A stretch of DNA of 35,041 bases, from positions 1 to 35,041 of the forward strand of contig JACMMS010000114.1 in the NCBI GenBank assembly GCA_014378915.1. The letters run 5' to 3'. Made by a program: the position numbers and the translations under genes. This document shows, in pieces, positions 8,612 to 16,932 of this stretch (the first letter of the stretch is position 1; each line of letters opens with the position of its first letter). The notes beneath the pieces are model-generated. The model saw only the letters and a program-made list of their open reading frames with translations, made no database searches and was not told where the DNA came from. This DNA comes from Methylophilaceae bacterium. Lineage in GTDB: Bacteria; Pseudomonadota; Gammaproteobacteria; Burkholderiales; Methylophilaceae.

Positions 8612-9550
8612 TTAACGTGATGAATTTAAGAACTTTTTTAGTTGCCCGATTTTGCTCAATTTTTTTTCTTCAAAAACAAAGCTTTGCATTAAATCTTTTT
8701 GTAAAGAGAACACACTTTTTGGACGCTCTAGCGGATTCAAAGCTAAACAGCTATCGATAATTATTAAAAAATGCTCAGAGTAAATGTTTTTTCCTAATTT
8801 TTGCGCAGGAATTAATACATCATTTACAGTTCTTAAGTTAGCAGCTAGAGGCGATGCACGGGATAAACAAGAGTACATACTCGCACCTAAGCTATAAATA
8901 TCGCTCCAAGGACCGAGTTGTTTACGATCTATATAATGTTCGGGAGAAGCAAACCCTGGTGTAAAGCTAGGTACTAGTTTTGCATGTACACCAGTTAAAA
9001 TTTGACGAGCAGAACCAAAGTCGAGTAATACGGGAGAGTTATCTTGCCTAATATAAATATTGGCAGGTTTAATATCTAAATGCAGTAGTTTTTGTGAGTG
9101 AACTTCGCGCAAACCATTTAGCATTTCGGCAAATAATTTGCGAACAAACGCTTCATCTAAAGGTTGTTCTTGTGCGAGTATAAAATCTTGTAGAGGTTTC
9201 CCTCGCTCATATTGCATGACCATGTATACGGTATTGTTAGCGCGAAAAAAATTAAGCACGCGTATAATATTTTTGTGGTCGATTTTAGCTAGTGCTAAAC
9301 CTTCTTCAAAAAAGCATTTAAGACCGTGTTTAAAAGTGACCGAGTCATCTTCTGTATTGATTAATACTGTATGACCATCTTCCCGTAAGGCTAAGTTGGT
9401 TGGCATATATTCTTTAATAGCGACTGTTCTTTTATTTTGATCGTGTGCCAGATATACCAAGCTGAAGCCGCCTGTACTCAAGACTTTAACAATTTTATAG
9501 TCGTTGAGTTGGTAGCCTATGGGTAGCGCTTGATTGCTAGTGTTCGCCAT
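8612..9550 (-). CDS. Hanks-type Ser/Thr protein kinase
   Basis: This 312-residue eukaryotic-like kinase has a full catalytic domain and no transmembrane helix or sensor domain. Visible subdomains: a glycine loop STGGFSLVY (25-33), catalytic Lys46 in VAIKEY, an alpha-C Glu around 82-83, a catalytic loop HLDIKPANI (157-165) with Asp159 and Asn164, and DFG at 177-179. The APE motif appears as ASPEHY and is followed by SDIYSLGASMY. HLD instead of HRD places it outside the RD kinases, so activation-loop phosphorylation may not be needed. It is the first gene of the minus-strand run ending at hemW and is divergent from yicC; the 200-base AT-rich gap before yicC probably holds both promoters. Confidence 0.93.
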   Translation of the reverse strand: MANTSNQALPIGYQLNDYKIVKVLSTGGFSLVYLAHDQNKRTVAIKEYMPTNLALREDGHTVLINTEDDSVTFKHGLKCFFEEGLALAKIDHKNIIRVLNFFRANNTVYMVMQYERGKPLQDFILAQEQPLDEAFVRKLFAEMLNGLREVHSQKLLHLDIKPANIYIRQDNSPVLLDFGSARQILTGVHAKLVPSFTPGFASPEHYIDRKQLGPWSDIYSLGASMYSCLSRASPLAANLRTVNDVLIPAQKLGKNIYSEHFLIIIDSCLALNPLERPKSVFSLQKDLMQSFVFEEKKLSKIGQLKKFLNSSR

Positions 9551-9756
9551 ACAGATGTGTTGAGTTAAATTTAATTTTACGTTTGATTGTTTATTATTGA
9601 AAATAGCTGAAGATATACGCAGTATAAATAATATGAAAAACAGTATGTTTTGAACCCATATTTAAACTCATAAATTTAGCTACTAATTTTATTATTTTGC
9701 CATGAAATCAGCGGTTTTCATATTATTACTATAAATTACTTTAAGAATTGTTAAAA

Positions 9757-10665
9757 ATGATACAAGTCTCAAACTTACAACCCAGTACCCCAATCTCTAA
9801 TATCCTCAGCATGACAGGTTTTGCTGCAGTGGAGCGCGAAATTATAGGCGGCGTGTTGCTGATAGAATTACGTTCTGTGAATCACCGGTATTTGGAATTA
9901 CATTTAAAATTAGATGACACGATGCGTAGTTTTGAACCGCAAGTCCGCGAATTAATGAGTGCAAAACTTGGTCGGGGCAAAGTAGAGTGCCGTTTAAGTG
10001 TGATGCCTTTAGCCAATTCTGCTAAAACGCAACAGCTTAATCATGAAGTTTTACAACAGTTGGCTGAACTTACTCAGACGGCACAAGTTTATTTTCCTCA
10101 AAGCCAACCAGTTAATTTGCTCGATGTGCTGAGTATGCCAGGGGTGATGATTAGCAATAGTATCAATATCGATGATTTGGCTAATACACTAACCACAGCC
10201 TTGACAGAAGCCCTGCAAGCACTGGTTGAAGCACGCATGCGTGAGGGCGAAAAGCTAAAAGCGCTGTTATTTGAGCGCTTAACTGAGGCCGAGCAGTTGG
10301 TGGCAAAGGTGAAACCTTTATTGCCGCAGCTGATTAAAAATTATCAAGAAAAACTCACTACTAAATTTCAAGAAACATTGAACACAATAGACGATGAGCG
10401 CATTCGTCAAGAGCTAAGTTTATTTGCACAAAAAATGGATGTCGATGAAGAGCTAACGCGGTTGACTGCGCATTTTAGCGAAGTTAAACGTAACCTAAAT
10501 GGCAAAGGTGCGGCTGGTAAGCGCTTAGATTTTTTAATGCAAGAACTGAATCGCGAAGCGAATACTTTGGGCTCTAAATCAGTTTCTACAGAAACTTCGC
10601 AAGTGTCGATAGAGCTTAAAGTGCTGATAGAGCAAATGCGCGAACAGATACAAAATATTGAATAA
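9757..10665 (+). CDS. yicC: YicC family endoribonuclease
   Basis: YicC proteins are endoribonucleases; in E. coli YicC has been tied to small-RNA turnover. The family hallmark SMTGFAAVERE is about 20 residues in, followed by LRSVNHRYLELHLKL, GRGKVECRLSV and the C-terminal KRLDFLMQELNREANTLGSKS near the end. I chose ATG 9757; an upstream TTG at 9748 adds three residues, and the ATG at 9811 directly before TGFA is a possible shorter start, since most relatives begin close to that motif. In many proteobacteria yicC sits directly before gmk; here gmk is 15.5 kb downstream with accessory genes between. Confidence 0.93.
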   Translation: MIQVSNLQPSTPISNILSMTGFAAVEREIIGGVLLIELRSVNHRYLELHLKLDDTMRSFEPQVRELMSAKLGRGKVECRLSVMPLANSAKTQQLNHEVLQQLAELTQTAQVYFPQSQPVNLLDVLSMPGVMISNSINIDDLANTLTTALTEALQALVEARMREGEKLKALLFERLTEAEQLVAKVKPLLPQLIKNYQEKLTTKFQETLNTIDDERIRQELSLFAQKMDVDEELTRLTAHFSEVKRNLNGKGAAGKRLDFLMQELNREANTLGSKSVSTETSQVSIELKVLIEQMREQIQNIE

Positions 10666-10743
10666 TCGTCGTGTATTGTGCGTCATTTGACTATCAAATC
10701 AATACAGAAAAATCAACGCATCATCATGATGAAAGCTTAATGA

Positions 10744-11559
10744 ATGTGGTTACGTACCGAGTGTGATTTTACGTTTGATGTGAGTGTGCCAACGCCATTT
10801 ATTTTAATGTTACGCCCGCGCAGTGGCTTACATCAATGGGTAGCGCGAGAGTCCTATACACTTACTCCCAGTGTTCCAGCAATGGAGTTTACCGATAGTT
10901 ATGGCAACCTATGCCAGCGCTTAATTGCACCATTAGGTGAGTTTTCAATCCGAACCTCGGCAGATATCATGACCGCTGATTATATTGACACCTGCTCAGG
11001 CGCGCCATTTGAGGAGGTGCAAAATCTGCCAGATGCAGTACTCACTTACTTATTACCATCACGTTATTGCGAATCTGACCGTTTTATTGATATGGCGCAA
11101 GAAATTGTGATGGGCGTCCTACCAGGTTATGACCAAGTAGCAGTGATTGAGCAATGGATACGCACTCATATCCGATTTGACCCCAGTGCTGAGCAGTATC
11201 AGCTCTCAGCTTTGCAAGTCAACCAAGTTCGCGCAGGTGTGTGTCGTGATTTAGCACATTTTGGTATCGCACTTTGTAGAGGTTTGTGCATTCCAGCCCG
11301 TATGGTGGTTGGTTTTTTATACGAACTGCAGCCGATGGACTTCCACGCGTGGTTTGAGGCTTACGTGGGCGGCCGTTGGTACACATTTGATGCTACACAA
11401 GTTGTTCCTCGTGGTGGCCGTGTCACTGTTGCCTATGGGCATGATGCTGCGGATGTCGCAATTTTTAATCAATTTGGGCCGATGCTAAGTCCTAATCTCA
11501 TGCAAGTACGCGTCACTAAACTCGCCAATGCACCTAATGCTGATGCACCAAATTTCTAG
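10744..11559 (+). CDS. transglutaminase-fold cysteine protease, intact (TG1)
   Basis: This 271-residue transglutaminase-like protein (COG1305 type) has no signal peptide. An N-terminal beta-rich half (about 1-110) precedes the papain-like core with a full triad: Cys167 in [10 protein letters not shown], His201 in [10 protein letters not shown] and Asp216 in YTFDATQ. Such proteins are usually encoded next to circularly permuted ATP-grasp and alpha-E proteins and Anbu proteases, and are predicted to be peptidases or amide-forming enzymes acting on a peptide-like product. It lies 79 bases after yicC and 41 bases before a second, broken transglutaminase. Of the three transglutaminase genes here it is the only one with an uninterrupted frame. 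No strong ribosome site is visible before ATG 10744, so the start is moderately certain. Confidence 0.88.
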   Translation: MWLRTECDFTFDVSVPTPFILMLRPRSGLHQWVARESYTLTPSVPAMEFTDSYGNLCQRLIAPLGEFSIRTSADIMTADYIDTCSGAPFEEVQNLPDAVLTYLLPSRYCESDRFIDMAQEIVMGVLPGYDQVAVIEQWIRTHIRFDPSAEQYQLSALQVNQVRAGVCRDLAHFGIALCRGLCIPARMVVGFLYELQPMDFHAWFEAYVGGRWYTFDATQVVPRGGRVTVAYGHDAADVAIFNQFGPMLSPNLMQVRVTKLANAPNADAPNF

Positions 11560-11599
11560 CTCATCCTATTAGCTGGCCAAGTCAAGACTTGCACACACC

Positions 11600-12461
11600 A
11601 TGAAACGCCTAAAAATTAAGCATTTAACAGAGTACTTCTTTTCAGATGAAGTCACATTACTACCCCATCTCTTACTCATTCGTCCACGTGAAGAACATGA
11701 TGTGCATATTGAATCTTCGATACTTGAAATATCACCTGACTACCGCATTAAATGGCATCGAGATGTATTTGATAACTCTTTAGCAGTAGTCTATTTTTTA
11801 AAATCGGCTAGTACCCTCACCATTGCGAGTGAAGTGGTGATTCAACATTATGATGAAGCCCCATTCAATTTTTACATTGAAGATTATGCGATCAATTACC
11901 CTTTTAGCTATGCAGAGCGTGATTGGGCTGATCTTTCTGCCTTTCAGCAGCCAATTTTTATCTAAGACCAATTTTCAGTGAATAACTGGCTAATAGAATG
12001 GTTTTACTGCAAAAGAATCAACAAACATTTAGTTTATTAACAAGCCTAAATCAAGCGATTAACCGTCAATTTCGTTATCAAATTCGCGAAGAAGCGGGCG
12101 TGCAAACGCTGGCTCAAACCATTGAATGGGTAGCGGATCATGCCGCGATTATGCCACTTTGTTTATTGAGGCTTGCCGTCGTATGGGCTTAGCAAGCCGA
12201 TTTGTAAGTGGGTACTTACACGCACGTATAACCGAGGCAGGAATTGCTACTACTCACGCATGGGCTGAAGTCTACTTGCCAGGTACTGGCTGGAAAGGAT
12301 TTGACCCGACTTCTTTCTTAGTCACAAATAACCAGCACATTGCGGTAGCCTTTTCTCGCAATCCAGAAGCTGTACCTCCTGTGGCTGGTAGCTTTGTAGG
12401 GCCAGCTTTTACTAAGCCAGGCTTGATAGTCAACGTACAAGTCAATTTGCTACGCGGCTAA
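11600..12461 (+). pseudogene. transglutaminase-fold protease, broken (TG2)
   Basis: A second transglutaminase-like gene begins MKRLKIKHLTEYFF at 11600 with the usual beta-rich N-terminal domain (LLIRPREEHDVHIESS). The frame stops at TAA 11963-11965, but the same frame still reads family-like sequence (DQFSVNNWLIEW), so CAA to TAA is the simplest cause. A frame change follows near 12005 into the helical stretch LLTSLNQAINRQFRYQIREEAGVQT. A second change near 12130 comes immediately before the catalytic loop GSGSCRDYATLF (Cys codon 12141-12143). The rest is intact: SGYLHARIT, THAWAEVYLP (His) and GFDPTS (Asp), to stop 12461. Triad codons survive but no single product can contain the N-terminal domain and the core. 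Confidence 0.88.
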
Positions 12462-12542
12462 ATATTAAGCATAGTCCGTCACATCATCATTGGTTTATAA
12501 ATATTGCTTACAACTTGATTATTGTGGCGTACCTGATTTAAT

Positions 12543-13022
12543 TTACAAACCTAAATCACTCAAACTCTCATAGTCATCTGGTCTTCTACCTAAAGGCCAA
12601 TGAAATTTACGCTCACTCACTTTAATGGGTAAATCGTTGATACTGGCAAAGCGGTATTGCATTAAACCTTGTTCGTTAAACTCCCAGTTTTCATTACCAT
12701 AAGAGCGAAACCACTGATTAGACTCGTCATGCCACTCGTAGGCAAAGCGCACAGCAATTCGGTTACCATCAAACGCCCATAGATCTTTAATTAAGCGGTA
12801 ATCATGTTCTTTAGCCCATTTTTTGGTCAAAAATTGTACGATTTCAGCTCGTCCCTTTGGAAACTCTGCACGATTACGCCACTGGCTATCTAAGGTATAA
12901 ACCATGGATATACTCTCTGGATCGCGGCTATTCCAGCCATCTTCTGCCATGCGAACTTTTTGTATGGCGGTTTCACGTGTGAAAGGTTGTATTGTTGGAC
13001 GAACTTCTGGATGGTTAGTCAT
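12543..13022 (-). CDS. DUF1348 family NTF2-like protein
   Basis: This 159-residue protein matches the DUF1348 pattern, a SnoaL/NTF2-like cone-shaped fold: [11 protein letters not shown] near residue 26, [18 protein letters not shown] near 48-65, a central [23 protein letters not shown] (75-97), and [16 protein letters not shown] followed by FASINDLPI. Family members are small soluble proteins of unsettled biochemical role. ATG 13022 follows AAGGAAAT at a good distance. It is the only minus-strand gene between the transglutaminase and ATP-grasp genes, so it is transcribed on its own from the 13023-13358 gap and its link to the module may be incidental. Confidence 0.85.
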   Translation of the reverse strand: MTNHPEVRPTIQPFTRETAIQKVRMAEDGWNSRDPESISMVYTLDSQWRNRAEFPKGRAEIVQFLTKKWAKEHDYRLIKDLWAFDGNRIAVRFAYEWHDESNQWFRSYGNENWEFNEQGLMQYRFASINDLPIKVSERKFHWPLGRRPDDYESLSDLGL

Positions 13023-13358
13023 TGATATTTCCTTTAATTGATATAAGACTTTTTAAAGTGTAATTTTGAATTTATTTTTAATGCCATCCTAATCGTTAAA
13101 AGATATGATGAATAGCAAGTTTGGTAATTTTTTGTAAATTAAGATTTGAAGAAAAGCTACTAAACTATTTTTAAATATACGGTTGTGAATAGTCTCAATT
13201 AAATTTATGCACAACATTTGATGAAAAAGTAATTTATGCACTTTATGTGTGCGTAAATGAGTTTTAACAAATCCCTAAAAATATAATGCACTGATTTTTA
13301 ACAACTAAATGGTTGGTATACGCTTTGCTTAAACCATATACAAAAGGATAAAGCGTTA
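13023..13358. other. 336-base divergent intergenic region
   Basis: This AT-rich gap lies between the DUF1348 gene (minus) and the ATP-grasp gene (plus) and must hold promoters for both. It contains the AATTTATGCAC direct repeat, a possible -10 TATAAT at 13282-13287 for the plus strand without a convincing -35, and AAAGGATAAAG ahead of ATG 13359 as ribosome site. CGCTTT near 13322 and AAAGCG near 13350 flank that ribosome site and could pair. I see no ORF or RNA gene in it. Confidence 0.5.
13202..13241. repeat. 11-bp direct repeat, possible operator
   Basis: AATTTATGCAC occurs exactly at 13202-13212 and 13231-13241 (29-base period), with a degenerate third copy ATAATGCAC at 13283-13291 overlapping the possible -10 box. 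The spacing is close to three helical turns, as expected for a protein binding one face of the DNA. Function is inferred only from position. Confidence 0.4.
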
Positions 13359-14927
13359 ATGAAAAATACTCCCCCTAAATTTTTTGATGAAATGTGGCTT
13401 GAGCAATATGCGATGAACGCTCATGGTGTGATTGATAGCGATGAAGTACGTGAGCTATATGCGCAATATCGACATTGGTTAAAAGATGTCACGCATCAGC
13501 AGTTAGATAGTAAACGCCAAGAGGCTGAATTATTGTTTCGCCGCGTGGGCATTACGTTTAACGTATATGGTGATACCGATGGCGCTGAGCGCTTGATTCC
13601 ATTTGATGTGATGCCACGTATTATTGATTGCGATGAGTGGGATAAGTTATCGGCAGGTGCAATTCAGCGTGTGAAAGCGCTCAATATGTTTCTGCATGAT
13701 ATTTATCATAATCAAGATATTATCAAAGCAGGCCTTGTACCAGCGACTGTTTTAGCCAATTCACAATATCGTCCTGAGATGTTTGGCGTTGATGTGCCGC
13801 AACAAATTTACGCACACATTGCAGGTATTGATTTGGTACGCACCTCTGCCTCGCAATTTTATGTGTTAGAAGATAATTTACGTACGCCTTCAGGAGTATC
13901 GTATATGTTAGAAAACCGTAAGATGATGATGCGTCTGTTTCCTGAGCTATTCCGTCGTCATAACGTGTCGCCGGTTGAGCATTACCCACAGGTGTTACTC
14001 AATAATCTGCGCGCGGTTGCACAAGCAGGTATTGTTGATCCTACAGTTGTTTTACTCTCCCCTGGCGCTTACAACAGCGCTTATTTTGAGCATGCCTTTA
14101 TCGCCCAGCAAATGGGTATTGAGCTTGTAGAAGGCCAAGATTTATTTGTGCGCAATAATGCGGTGTACATGCGTACCACTGAAGGCCCAAAACGTGTGGA
14201 TGTTATTTATCGCCGTATTGATGATGATTATTTAGATCCATTAGCCTTTAATCCAGACTCTATGTTGGGCGTGCCTGGCTTGGTTTCAGTTTACCGCAAT
14301 GGCGGTGTTACCTTAGCAAATGCAGTCGGTACAGGGGTTGCAGATGACAAGGCTACTTATATTTATGTGCCAGAAATGATTAAATTCTACTTAGGTGAAA
14401 CGCCTATCTTAGAAAATGTACCCACTTATCAGCTAAGCAAAGAGGATGAGCTTAAATATGTATTAGAACATTTAAGCGAGCTAGTGGTAAAAGAAGTACA
14501 AGGTTCTGGTGGTTATGGCATGTTGGTTGGCCCCGCAGCCAGCAAACAAGAGCTAGATGAGTTTAAATTGCGTATTTTATCGGCACCTGCCAATTATATT
14601 GCACAACCAACCTTAGCATTATCTACCTGCCCTACCTTGGTTGAAAAGGGCATTGCGCCACGCCATGTAGATTTGCGTCCATTTGTATTATCTGGCAAAA
14701 CCGTATCGCTTGTGCAAGGCGCGCTTTGCCGCGTTGCATTAAAAGAAGGCTCGCTCGTAGTAAACTCCTCACAAGGTGGCGGCACTAAAGACACTTGGGT
14801 GTTAAGACCAAGTGGCGTAAAAGATAGCCAGCCAATTACAACAGAATTAAATATTAAGCAGCCTAACCCAGCTAATAGCCAAACTCAAATCAGCGAAATA
14901 ATCGAAGGAGTGCCGTATGTTAAGTAG
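13359..14927 (+). CDS. circularly permuted ATP-grasp enzyme (DUF404/DUF407 type)
   Basis: This 522-residue protein belongs to the circularly permuted ATP-grasp family (COG2308), predicted ligases that use ATP to join a carboxylate to an amine, probably making or attaching a short peptide. Landmarks: an N-terminal FDEMWLEQY segment, FNVYGDTDGAERLIPFDVMPRI at about 64-87, the conserved LEDNLRTPSGVSYMLENRKMM around residues 169-189, DVIYRRIDDDYLDPL near 285, a glycine-rich nucleotide loop EVQGSGGYGMLVGP at about 377-390 and HVDLRPFVLSG near 435. It is complete. Its last 11 bases overlap the alpha-E start, so the two are translationally coupled, the standard arrangement. The last 35 residues are polar and probably disordered. 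Confidence 0.93.
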   Translation: MKNTPPKFFDEMWLEQYAMNAHGVIDSDEVRELYAQYRHWLKDVTHQQLDSKRQEAELLFRRVGITFNVYGDTDGAERLIPFDVMPRIIDCDEWDKLSAGAIQRVKALNMFLHDIYHNQDIIKAGLVPATVLANSQYRPEMFGVDVPQQIYAHIAGIDLVRTSASQFYVLEDNLRTPSGVSYMLENRKMMMRLFPELFRRHNVSPVEHYPQVLLNNLRAVAQAGIVDPTVVLLSPGAYNSAYFEHAFIAQQMGIELVEGQDLFVRNNAVYMRTTEGPKRVDVIYRRIDDDYLDPLAFNPDSMLGVPGLVSVYRNGGVTLANAVGTGVADDKATYIYVPEMIKFYLGETPILENVPTYQLSKEDELKYVLEHLSELVVKEVQGSGGYGMLVGPAASKQELDEFKLRILSAPANYIAQPTLALSTCPTLVEKGIAPRHVDLRPFVLSGKTVSLVQGALCRVALKEGSLVVNSSQGGGTKDTWVLRPSGVKDSQPITTELNIKQPNPANSQTQISEIIEGVPYVK

Positions 14928-15909
14928 AACGGCCGATCATCTATACTGGATGGCGCGTTATATTGAACGCGCAGAAAATATGGCACGCGTGCTAGATGTC
15001 ACCTACAACATGTCGTTAGTGCCAAATGCAGCAGTCAGCGAAGCTGCTTTATGGCTACCCGCATTGGAAATATCGGGCAATATTGATGACTATACTGAAA
15101 GTTATGGTGATTGCACCGCTACCAATGTAATTCATTATTTGGCTATGGATTCCAAAAACTCGTCCAGTATTTACAATGCTTTGCGTAGCGCGCGTGAAAA
15201 TGCGCGTGCAGTGCGTGTAGCGATGACCTCCGAAACTTGGGAGAATATTAACGCGTTGTGGTTAGAGTTTGAGCAATTTATTGGTGTAGACCTCGCAAAG
15301 GGTGGTTTACGCGAGTTTTGTGACTGGGTAAAAGCCCGCTCGCATTTATTCCGTGGCGTATGTTTTGGTACGATGTTACGTGACGATGCTTTTAGTTTTG
15401 TGCGCCTAGGTTCGTTTATAGAGCGCGCGGATAATACGGCAAGGTTGTTAGATGTGAAATACCACTTGTTACTACCCGATGAAGAAGAGATTGGTGGCGC
15501 GGTAGATTATTATGAATGGAGTTCAGTATTACGTTCGGTATCTGCTTTTCAGGCCTATCAAAAAATATTTAGAGATACCATTGTGCCTTGGCGTGTGGCT
15601 GAGTTGTTAGTATTGCGGGCAGATATGCCGCGTTCACTGCGTGCTTGTTTTGATGAAATCAGCTCAATTTTAAGTAGTCTTGCGGGTTCACGTAATTTAG
15701 GTGGCTCTTCGGGCTCTGCCTCTAGCTTGGGTGCAAACGAATGCAGACGATTGGCTGGTGAATTACACTCACTCTTGTTATATGGAAAAATGGAAGCCAT
15801 TTTCCAAAATGGCCTTCATGAATTTTTAACAGTATTTATTCGGGAAAATAATAATTTAAGCGTAGAAATACAACGTGCATTTTTAAAACCACCGGTGTCC
15901 GAACGCTAA
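14917..15909 (+). CDS. alpha-E domain protein (DUF403)
   Basis: This 330-residue all-helical protein starts MLSRTADHLYWMARYIERAENMAR, the hallmark of the alpha-E family (COG2307). A second helical repeat appears mid-protein as FVRLGSFIERADNTARLLDVKYHLLL, with the same ERA-N-AR core. The family is nearly always encoded with the permuted ATP-grasp enzyme and is thought to act with it, perhaps as a partner in peptide formation; its reaction is not established. ATG 14917 follows GAAGGAG and lies inside the end of the ATP-grasp frame. A Ser/Gly-rich linker (GGSSGSASSLG, about 267-277) separates the last helices. No damage is visible. Confidence 0.92.
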   Translation: MLSRTADHLYWMARYIERAENMARVLDVTYNMSLVPNAAVSEAALWLPALEISGNIDDYTESYGDCTATNVIHYLAMDSKNSSSIYNALRSARENARAVRVAMTSETWENINALWLEFEQFIGVDLAKGGLREFCDWVKARSHLFRGVCFGTMLRDDAFSFVRLGSFIERADNTARLLDVKYHLLLPDEEEIGGAVDYYEWSSVLRSVSAFQAYQKIFRDTIVPWRVAELLVLRADMPRSLRACFDEISSILSSLAGSRNLGGSSGSASSLGANECRRLAGELHSLLLYGKMEAIFQNGLHEFLTVFIRENNNLSVEIQRAFLKPPVSER

Positions 15910-15956
15910 TATGCTGAATAGTAACTCTAAATTAACTTACTACTTTTCTTAAAATC

Positions 15957-16782
15957 ATGCATTTAAGCATTCAGCATCGTACGCGATATCACTATAGTGA
16001 AAATCTTAACTATACGATTCAACAGCTGCGGCTCCCACCACGTGATGGTTTTGGGCAGCATGTTAAACATTGGAGTATCCGCGCAAATGGTCATTTGCAC
16101 CCTACCGACGATGCCTTTGGTAATGCGGTGCACACGCTGGTCATTGATGCACCACACACAGAAATCAATATTTTGGCATCAGGTGAGGTAGAAACGAGTC
16201 TAGCAAACTCAGTGCAAATTGAAACGTACCCTTTGATATTTATTTGCGCTATACACCACTAACATTGCCAGATAAGGCAATTGAAGACTTTGCAGCACCG
16301 TATTTCGGTCAAGTAAATGCTAATATTGGTTTGTTAGATGAAATGATATCAGCTCTTCTAAAACGTGTACCTTATGTTAAAAGTGGTACGGCCGTCAAAA
16401 CGACTGCCGCCGCCGCTCTTGGTTTAGGTGCTGGGGGTGTCAAGATCACACACATATTTTTTAAGTTGTTGCCGTATCTTAGGTTTACCAGTACGTTATG
16501 TGAGTGGTTACTTATTTATGACGCAAAACACGGCTGAGTTTGCTAAAGAATCGAGCTTATTAGAGTCACATGCTTGGGCTGATGTCTATTTGCCCGAAAC
16601 TGGCTGGGTAAGTTTTGATATATCAAACGGTGTAAGAACCAGTAGATATCATGTACGTTTAGCTATATGCAGGCTTGGATTATAAAGATGCAAGCCCAGC
16701 TAGTGGTATACGCACTGGTGGTGGAGATGAGACCATGGAAATGATTGTGCATGTGCAACAGAATCAACAAGCTCAGCAATGA
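15957..16782 (+). pseudogene. transglutaminase-fold protease, broken (TG3)
   Basis: The third transglutaminase-like gene starts MHLSIQHRTRYHYSENLNYT, typical for the member directly after an alpha-E gene. The frame is lost near 16232: the first frame runs to a stop at 16262 while the next frame carries on as FDIYLRYTPLTLPDKAIEDF. At the catalytic loop (16428-16465) the expected GAGVCQDH is read GAGGVKITH; the TGT codon survives at 16438-16440 but in another frame, and a second indel near 16455 returns to SCCRILGLPVRYVSGYLF. A last shift near 16660 leads to ASGIRTGGGDETMEM, ending at TGA 16782. SHAWADVYLP and SFDISNG keep the His and Asp. At least four frame breaks make this dead, more so than TG2. 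Confidence 0.9.
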
Positions 16783-16932
16783 GCTATAAATAGCTCAGAA
16801 ATGACTAAGGAAAACAGCTAAGCAATAAACGTTAAAAATAGATCAGTCATACGCATATAAAAACACTCAAAAACTTTAAAATAACAACTGCATTAGTTAG
16901 AATCAGTAAAAGCAGACAGGTCAGATAGTTAC

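Noticed and set aside
11998-12192. A separate 64-aa gene between the TG2 pieces
   Set aside because: Its translation is the helical segment expected inside the TG2 transglutaminase; it is a frame-shifted fragment.
12126-12461. Programmed frameshift producing a full TG2
   Set aside because: A nonsense codon and a second frame change upstream make a single recoding event insufficient, and no slippery heptamer is evident at the junction.
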